From NCBI RefSeq assembly GCF_022288725.1, contig NZ_JAKNTA010000015.1:43985-107984 (forward strand): 64,000 nucleotides of DNA, written 5' to 3'. Shown piece by piece: positions 58,740 through 64,000 of this stretch (positions are counted from its first letter, which is position 1; every line of letters starts with the position of its first letter). This stretch comes from Kitasatospora sp. A2-31. Its GTDB lineage: Bacteria > Actinomycetota > Actinomycetes > Streptomycetales > Streptomycetaceae. The position numbers were made by a program, and so were the translations under genes. Below the pieces are notes generated by a model, which saw nothing but the letters and a program-made list of their open reading frames with translations, did not search any database and was not told the DNA's origin.

Positions 58740-59738
58740 ATGACCCGCATCGCCATCAACGGATTCGGCCGCATCGGGCGCAACAGCCTGCGCGCCCTGC
58801 TCCAGCGCGGCAGCGACCTCGAGGTGGTCGCCATCAACGACCTCTCCGCGCCCGAGTCGCTCGCCCACCTGCTGAAGTACGACAGCGCCCTGGGCCGCCT
58901 GAACCGCAGCGTCACGGTCGACGAGGGCGACCTCGTCGTCGACGGCCGCCGCATCAAGGTGCTCGCCGAGCGCGACCCCGCCGCCCTGCCGTGGGCCGAG
59001 CTCGGTGTCGACATCGTGCTGGAGTCCACCGGCCGCTTCACCTCCGCCGACGCCGCCCGCGCGCACATCCAGGCCGGCGCCCGCCGCGTGCTGGTCAGCG
59101 CGCCGTCCGACGGCGCCGACGTGACCCTCGCCTACGGCGTCAACACCGACGCGTACAACCCGGCCGAGCACGTCATCATCTCCAACGCCTCGTGCACCAC
59201 CAACGCCCTGGCCCCGCTGGCGTCCGTCCTGGACGACCTGGCCGGCATCGAGCACGGCTTCATGACCACCGTGCACGCCTACACCCAGGAGCAGAACCTC
59301 CAGGACGGCCCGCACCGCGACATGCGCCGCGCCCGCGCCGCCGGCGTGAACATCGTGCCGACCACCACCGGTGCTGCCAAGGCCATCGGCGTGGTGCTGC
59401 CGAACCTGGACGGCAAGCTGTCCGGCGACTCCATCCGCGTCCCCGTCCCGGTGGGCTCGATCGTCGAGCTCAACACCACGGTCTCCCGCGAGGTCACGCT
59501 CGAGGAGGTCCTCGACGCCTACCGTGCCGCCGCCGACGGCAAGCTCAAGGGCATCCTCGACTACGCCGACGAGCCGCTGGTCTCCGGCGACATCACGGGC
59601 GAGCCCGCGTCCTCGATCTTCGACGCCGCCCTGACCCGCGTCGACGGCAAGCACGTCAAGGTCGTCGCCTGGTACGACAACGAGTGGGGCTTCTCCAACC
59701 GCGTCATCGACACGCTGGAGCTCCTGGCCCGCGACTGA
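58740..59738 (+). CDS. gap: Glyceraldehyde-3-phosphate dehydrogenase, type I
   Basis: A 332-residue glycolytic enzyme that converts glyceraldehyde-3-phosphate, NAD+ and phosphate to 1,3-bisphosphoglycerate. The NAD site is INGFGRIGRNSLRALL. The catalytic Cys is in SNASCTTNALAP, the His in TVHAYTQEQ, and the C-terminal signature is WYDNEWGFSNR. The length is normal. CGGAAGGAAG precedes the ATG. It is probably activated by the upstream GapR-type regulator, and a strong terminator follows. Confidence 0.97.
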   Translation: MTRIAINGFGRIGRNSLRALLQRGSDLEVVAINDLSAPESLAHLLKYDSALGRLNRSVTVDEGDLVVDGRRIKVLAERDPAALPWAELGVDIVLESTGRFTSADAARAHIQAGARRVLVSAPSDGADVTLAYGVNTDAYNPAEHVIISNASCTTNALAPLASVLDDLAGIEHGFMTTVHAYTQEQNLQDGPHRDMRRARAAGVNIVPTTTGAAKAIGVVLPNLDGKLSGDSIRVPVPVGSIVELNTTVSREVTLEEVLDAYRAAADGKLKGILDYADEPLVSGDITGEPASSIFDAALTRVDGKHVKVVAWYDNEWGFSNRVIDTLELLARD

Positions 59739-59844
59739 CGCGGCCCGGTCCCGTACGCCCGAGGCCTCCGGAGGCCGACGCCCCCGACCGTGGAGGCGCA
59801 GGGGCTCGGTCCCGGCAGCGGCGCGAGACAGCACGGACCCGAGG

Positions 59845-59882
59845 GGGCCCGGACGGAATGTTCCGACATTCCGTCCGGGCCC
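59845..59882 (+). terminator. Terminator of gap
   Basis: GGGCCCGGACGGAATGT and ACATTCCGTCCGGGCCC form a perfect 17-base stem with a TCCG loop, 107 bases after the stop. Confidence 0.85.
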
Positions 59883-59973
59883 ACTGCCTATTCCGGCCCC
59901 CTGACGGCAGCAGCCTGGCGTCCCGTCGCTGCTGTTCCGCGCCTCCGGACCTCGGCGCCCCGCGCGCCCGACC

Positions 59974-60318
59974 TCAGGGGCGCACCCCGAGGACCTGCTC
60001 CAGCTCGATGCCGTCCGCGTCGTCCAGACCGCCGGCCACGAACGCGTCCACCGCCGGCGCGGTGTCGAGACGGCCCTGCCAGCTGCGGACGACCTCGTGC
60101 AGGGGCGTCAGGTCGTAGGTCTGCCGGGAGTCCTCCAGCGCCTTGCCCCAGTCCCGCTCGAACGCCAGCAGCCACCGGTCGGCGCGGGCCGCGTCCCGGT
60201 CGGCGCGGATGCGCGCGACCAGCCGGGCAGCGGCCGCCGGCGCCGGAACGGGCAACGGGGCCGGCACGGGCAACGGGGCCGGCGGCAGGGCGGGGATGCG
60301 GTCGGGCTGGGCGCTCAA
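59974..60318 (-). CDS. DUF6247-like protein
   Basis: A 114-residue protein starting (TTG) LSAQPDRIPALPP behind GTGGAGG. It has a helical centre (RADRWLLAFERDWGKALEDSRQTYDLTPLHEVVRSWQGR) in the style of the DUF6247 family of streptomycetes. These are often near antitoxin-like genes, but no partner is seen here. The frame is open 32 codons further up, with GTG starts; TTG is preferred because of the ribosome site and the usual SAQP start. Confidence 0.65.
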   Translation of the reverse strand: MSAQPDRIPALPPAPLPVPAPLPVPAPAAAARLVARIRADRDAARADRWLLAFERDWGKALEDSRQTYDLTPLHEVVRSWQGRLDTAPAVDAFVAGGLDDADGIELEQVLGVRP

Positions 60319-60496
60319 TCGGTCCTCCACTTCGTCCTCGGCCACGGTACGGCAATCACATCCGCCCGGTGGGCACGGTGAGTTGATTTCCCGTTCACCG
60401 GTCACCGTGAACACCGACGTCGGCTTGTCGTGCAGTGGGTCTCCGCGTCAGCATCCTGGACCGATCCACTCGCCCGCCGCAGCGTTGTCGACACCC

Positions 60497-63256
60497 TCAT
60501 GTGTGCAGCCGCAGACGGTTCACTCGCTCTTGGCCCGGCTGGAACCGGGCCTGCTCGAATGCGTGCCACGCGTTGCTGAGCATGCCCGGCACGGGTTGCG
60601 CCGCCTGGCCGCCTCGTTCCACAAGAATCTCCACGGAATCGCATATGACCGTTGCGTGCTCCACCGGAGTTCCGATCAGGGCAGGTGATCGAAGCGCCTG
60701 CTTGAGGAGTCGTAGGGCTTCGGGTGCCCGTCCAACCTGCCGCTCCGCTGCGGCCCACCAGCGCAGAGCAAGGCAGCCGTCCCGTGCTGCACCCATCGCT
60801 ACGACCTGATCGTGGGCCTCTGCCAGTAGCCGACGAGCCTCTTCCGGCTGTCCTGCGGCGAGGGCTGTCCGTCCCTGGACAACACGAGTGCGCGCAAGCC
60901 CCAGTTCAGATCCCACGTCCGTGTATACGTCCCGGCACTCGTCGAGGTGCAGTACGGCTTCCTGGGGGCGGCCATCGGCCAGGTCGAGGCACGCGCGCAG
61001 CCGTAGGGTGTCCGCAATACCCAGCGGGAGTCCCTTGTGCCGGTACCGGCTGAGGGCTTGCTCGCACTTGTGACGGGCAGCGGCCCACTCCTCGTATCGG
61101 AGGTGCAGCTCCGCGTGTGCTCGCAGAGTCTCCGCCTGCCCCAAGACGTCCGTTCCCGGATACATGGCGAGGGCGTTGTTCAAACAGCGATCAGCCCTGT
61201 GGTACTCACCCCGCAAGCCCGCCAGTTCACCCTGGACGCGTTCGCCGAGGCAGCGACCGTAGAGATTGCCGCTGTCTTCGAACATCCTCCGCGCCGCGCT
61301 CAACCATCGGGCCGCAGCGCTGAGATCGCCACTTGTCAGTGCCAGGGCACCGAGGCCGTGCAGGGCATATGCCAGCCCGAGGCCGCCGTCGGCCAAGCGG
61401 CGGCACTCCTCGAACGCGGCGCCGGCCGCCTTCAGGTCGCCACGCGCCAGCGAGACCTCTCCCTGACGCCGAAGCAGGATCACCTTTCCCTGGGTGTCGT
61501 TGGCCCGTTCCAGTGCTTCGTCGGCGTCTTCGAGTAGTCCGCCGGCTTCGGTCAGTCGCCCGTGCCGCATCGTGCGAGTCGCCTGTTCAAGCAGAGAGAT
61601 GCCGAGTCCCCGGGGGTCCGCGTGCAGGCGCGCCATCGCCTGCGCGTTGCGTCCATAGCGCTCGGCGTCATCGATCCGGCCCTGGATCCGTGCCACATCC
61701 GCTGCGTACTGGTAGCCGGTTTGGAGGAGCCCGGGATTCCTGCGCCGCAGTTCGCCGCGCTGTTCCGGGGCCAGCACCGCATCGGTGAGCCACATGGCAG
61801 CGTCCAGACGCCCGTTGCAGTAGGCGAAGTCCAGCTGCTCACGCCAGGCTTCGGCGCAGCTGAAGTCGCCGAGGGCGAAGCGGTGGTATGTCTCCTCCTC
61901 GAAAGACCCCGTCCGTGCGTAGTACCGCACGGCGGCCCTGTGTAGCGCGGCCCAGGCGGGCTGTGGCCGGAGGTGGCGCAGTACGCTGCCTCGGATCATG
62001 TCGTGGACTCGGAAGCCGGTTCCGGGAGTTCCGTCAGCCGAGAGGGTGGGCTGAGCGAAGGACAGAGCCCTCACGGCTGCAGCCGTGCGTGCGAGTTCAG
62101 CGTCACTGACCTCCTCGCCCTCCTCGCTCTCCGCCGCGGCCTTCAACAGCGCGCGAAAGAGTTCATGGTTCTCCACCGTGCGGGGTATGGACGCGGCGTG
62201 GATCGCTATGCGCAGCAGTACCGGGACGTGGGTGTCGAGGAGATTGGTCCAGATGTTCTCTGGGGTGCTCTCCTCAAGCTCGTCCCGACTGAGGGGCCTG
62301 GGGGAAGTCAGCAATAGGTCCGTCAGCGCCGCAGCCCAGCCGGGTATCCCTGCGGACGCCTTCGCCACGTTTTCGCGGTCTTCCCGGGGAAGACCACGGG
62401 AAGCGAGATACCTACTGGTGTCCTTACTCTCCCAGGGAGGCAACTCGTGGTGCCGGACATCGATGTCGCCTGGAAGCTGCACGCCCTTCTGGCCTGCGAA
62501 GACGACGGTCATCCCGGAGATCGAGAGTAAGTGGCGCACCAACTCCGTCGTGAGCCAATGCCCGTGGAGCCGGAATCCTCCCCACTGACCTGGGGAGGGA
62601 TCGCGCACCTCACCAGTGGTAGGCCCGTCGAAGCGGGAAATGCGCTCTAGGTTGTCGAAGAGCACGCAGGTCCTGGGTAGCTCGAGTTCCTTAAGATCGC
62701 TACCGAAGGCCTCGGTCAGTGCCTCGCGACGCAACCGCTTGGCCTGGAACAAGAACTCGCGGTTATCGACAGTGACCCGGGGCGCACTGTGCTCGATCCT
62801 GCCGCCGAACAACGCGAGAGCGCGACTTCTGACGTTGACTTTGGGAGGCTTCTGAGGTTTCGAATTCTTGCGCCTACATTTGCGGTAATGCTTGAAAGGC
62901 CGCCCTGTCCAAGCTTCGATCTGGCCAGCCAGCAGCTCCAGCAAGGTTACAGCGGGATCATCGTCGTCCGGCCTATTGTAGTAGGGGTCTCGGAGATCGA
63001 TAAGCCGGCATCGATACTCTGGCAGGCTGGCCAGATGCTGCAGCAGGGTCGACTTTCCCAGGAGCGGCCCAGCAGAGAGCACCCAAGCTCTTGGGCCGTC
63101 CTGCAGGTTCAGCATCCGGTGAAAGGACTGTATTTCGGCGGAGCGGTCGACGAAACCGCCCTCCGTCGCGCTGGATAAGCTCCCTGAATTCTCCAGCGGC
63201 TCACGCGAGGGTGGCGGGTCACTCTGCGTCAAGGCGCGAACCTTCGATCTGCCCAT
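60497..63256 (-). CDS. STAND-type NTPase with C-terminal TPR repeats
   Basis: A 919-residue protein. Residues 35-260 form a P-loop NTPase domain: FVDRSAEIQSFHRML, Walker A SAGPLLGKSTLLQHL (63-75), and Walker B-like TCVLFDNLERI. A winged-helix-like section follows (GFRVHDMIRGSVLRHLRP). The last 450 residues are TPR-like helical pairs (GLGISLLEQATRTMRHGRL..., GKVILLRRQGEVSLARGDLKAAGAAFEECRRL). Such proteins act as signal-responsive switches in regulation, development or phage defence. There is no SARP or effector domain at the N-terminus. The upstream membrane-protein gene overlaps its start by 38 bases, so the two probably work together. Confidence 0.82.
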   Translation of the reverse strand: MGRSKVRALTQSDPPPSREPLENSGSLSSATEGGFVDRSAEIQSFHRMLNLQDGPRAWVLSAGPLLGKSTLLQHLASLPEYRCRLIDLRDPYYNRPDDDDPAVTLLELLAGQIEAWTGRPFKHYRKCRRKNSKPQKPPKVNVRSRALALFGGRIEHSAPRVTVDNREFLFQAKRLRREALTEAFGSDLKELELPRTCVLFDNLERISRFDGPTTGEVRDPSPGQWGGFRLHGHWLTTELVRHLLSISGMTVVFAGQKGVQLPGDIDVRHHELPPWESKDTSRYLASRGLPREDRENVAKASAGIPGWAAALTDLLLTSPRPLSRDELEESTPENIWTNLLDTHVPVLLRIAIHAASIPRTVENHELFRALLKAAAESEEGEEVSDAELARTAAAVRALSFAQPTLSADGTPGTGFRVHDMIRGSVLRHLRPQPAWAALHRAAVRYYARTGSFEEETYHRFALGDFSCAEAWREQLDFAYCNGRLDAAMWLTDAVLAPEQRGELRRRNPGLLQTGYQYAADVARIQGRIDDAERYGRNAQAMARLHADPRGLGISLLEQATRTMRHGRLTEAGGLLEDADEALERANDTQGKVILLRRQGEVSLARGDLKAAGAAFEECRRLADGGLGLAYALHGLGALALTSGDLSAAARWLSAARRMFEDSGNLYGRCLGERVQGELAGLRGEYHRADRCLNNALAMYPGTDVLGQAETLRAHAELHLRYEEWAAARHKCEQALSRYRHKGLPLGIADTLRLRACLDLADGRPQEAVLHLDECRDVYTDVGSELGLARTRVVQGRTALAAGQPEEARRLLAEAHDQVVAMGAARDGCLALRWWAAAERQVGRAPEALRLLKQALRSPALIGTPVEHATVICDSVEILVERGGQAAQPVPGMLSNAWHAFEQARFQPGQERVNRLRLHT

Positions 63257-63602
63257 GCCTGCTCGCACGCTGGTCGACGTCAGCGTTGCTGGCAGACACG
63301 GGGGAATCGGTGATGTGGCCGTTCTGGACGGCGATCTGCACGATGTCGGCACCGTCACGCCCGTGGGCGGGAGAACGCAGAATCGAGCCGCCCCTCCCCG
63401 CCCGCTGCCGGATCCTCGTGCGGCTGCCCGGACTGCCTCCGACACCGGTGACCGCGATGAGGACAGCCGCGATGGTGAGCGCGCCCAGCGCGGCGGTCAG
63501 GGGCCAGCTCCACTGGTCAGTGATCAGGTTGGTGACCACACCGACGGCCAGGCTGACCAGCACTCCCGCCGCAGCTATGGCTTTGGGAACCCAAGTTGGC
63601 AT
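63219..63602 (-). CDS. Small two-helix membrane protein coupled to the STAND NTPase
   Basis: A 127-residue protein with two hydrophobic helices (AIAAAGVLVSLAVGVVTNLI; WPLTAALGALTIAAVLIAVTG). The cytoplasmic tail contains DIVQIAVQNGHITDS, a pattern like the effector-associated/trypsin-co-occurring tails found on some conflict-system membrane proteins. ATG 63602 follows GGGGGG. Its 3' end overlaps the NTPase start by 38 bases. A membrane effector controlled by the NTPase is a reasonable guess. Confidence 0.7.
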   Translation of the reverse strand: MPTWVPKAIAAAGVLVSLAVGVVTNLITDQWSWPLTAALGALTIAAVLIAVTGVGGSPGSRTRIRQRAGRGGSILRSPAHGRDGADIVQIAVQNGHITDSPVSASNADVDQRASRHGQIEGSRLDAE

Positions 63603-63750
63603 TCAGCCCCCCAGATCAACTGGCCTTGACGCACGGAGCCTATCGGCGACGCGACCAGGATAGAGGCGGTTCCCCGCCCGTGACGACAGTCTGGCCCAGG
63701 TCCGCGGGAGGAGAAGAACAGTCTCGCGATCGCCCGGAACGAATCGTTCG

Positions 63751-63972
63751 GTGGCTGGACCAAGACCCTCACCGACCCCCTGTCACTGCTGGAAGATCAT
63801 CTGCTGCGAGCCCGACCTGCCAGTCGATGAGCAGATCGACCAGGTCATCGGCAGGCTCCGGCCCCCATGGAGGCGCACACCAATCTCGGGCCACCGCCGG
63901 GAATACGTCATCCTTGCCGCGAGGTTGACCCGGCAGACACCCACCGACGGCGATAGGGGAACTGCAAGGTGA
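63751..63972 (+). CDS. Short frame, possible decayed DUF4279-like gene
   Basis: A 73-residue frame. Only the part PDLPVDEQIDQVIGRLRPPW looks like a conserved domain; it resembles the C-terminal part of DUF4279 proteins. The codons before it look non-coding, suggesting a truncated or frameshifted gene. Its stop overlaps the next start as GTGA, which argues for real translation. Confidence 0.35.
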   Translation: MAGPRPSPTPCHCWKIICCEPDLPVDEQIDQVIGRLRPPWRRTPISGHRREYVILAARLTRQTPTDGDRGTAR

Positions 63973-64000
63973 CACAGGTGAGGGAGCTCTACCTGAGCGT
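63969..64000 (+). CDS. Start of a gene running off the window
   Basis: GTG 63969 overlaps the previous stop (GTGA), with GGGGAAC upstream. Only the first residues, VTQVRELYLS, are present, too few to identify. Confidence 0.45.
   Translation, partial: MTQVRELYLS

Noticed and set aside
60497..63256. AfsR/SARP-type activator
   Set aside because: There is no N-terminal winged-helix SARP or BTAD domain; the protein begins with the NTPase domain.

Overview
The window is high-GC DNA with long antisense open frames, GTG/TTG starts, GTGA/ATGA stop-start overlaps, DUF397/XRE pairs, ECF sigma factors and probable leaderless genes. It is almost certainly chromosomal DNA of a Streptomyces/Kitasatospora-type actinomycete. 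I saw no rRNA, tRNA, CRISPR array or replication origin.

Layout. 1-2.8 kb: a G-poor stretch with a TetR regulator, a gene broken over three frames, a VOC protein and an HD-domain protein. 2.9-18.2 kb: a P450 and a PaaI-type thioesterase on the plus strand facing a ten-gene minus-strand cluster. In transcription order the cluster is a free-standing NRPS adenylation domain, a free-standing carrier protein, an FAD amine oxidase, an acyl/aryl-AMP ligase, a KamA-type radical SAM aminomutase, an ATP-grasp ligase, a PaaK-like ligase, an MFS exporter, an SDR and a second PaaK-like ligase. It has no condensation or PKS domain. I read it as an undescribed pathway that builds a beta-amino-acid-containing amide or peptide with single-domain enzymes. 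18.8-40.6 kb: mostly housekeeping and regulatory single genes. These include a secreted metzincin, an ECF sigma/CU044_5270 pair, a TetR-controlled AhpD-like operon, a VWA protein, an Rpf-type protein, an XRE/DUF397 pair, a CapA lipoprotein, a lone TOPRIM protein, a lone EF-G domain IV-like protein and an ECF41 sigma (SigJ type) next to its carboxymuconolactone decarboxylase target, with a textbook ECF41 promoter.

40.7-46.0 kb: a compact minus-strand lanthipeptide cluster. Two 39-residue precursors with an identical nine-residue C-terminus (LSSGISNAC) are each followed by a strong hairpin. Then come a class III LanKC synthetase, a LanD-type cysteine-decarboxylase flavoprotein and an MFS exporter. 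The C-terminal Cys, the SxxSxxC spacing and the LanD together predict an avionin-type (decarboxylated labionin) ring. No PKS or acyltransferase genes of the lipolanthine type lie beside it. This is the best candidate for a new product.

46.5-64 kb: an FAD monooxygenase with a divergent TetR regulator and a perfect 58-bp palindrome, a FUSC-like membrane protein with an Asp/His-rich loop, a phosphotransferase-fold protein, small unknown genes, a decayed IS630-family transposase, a GapR-type regulator followed by gap with three matching upstream sites, and a membrane protein overlapping a STAND NTPase-TPR protein. The window ends inside a new plus-strand gene.
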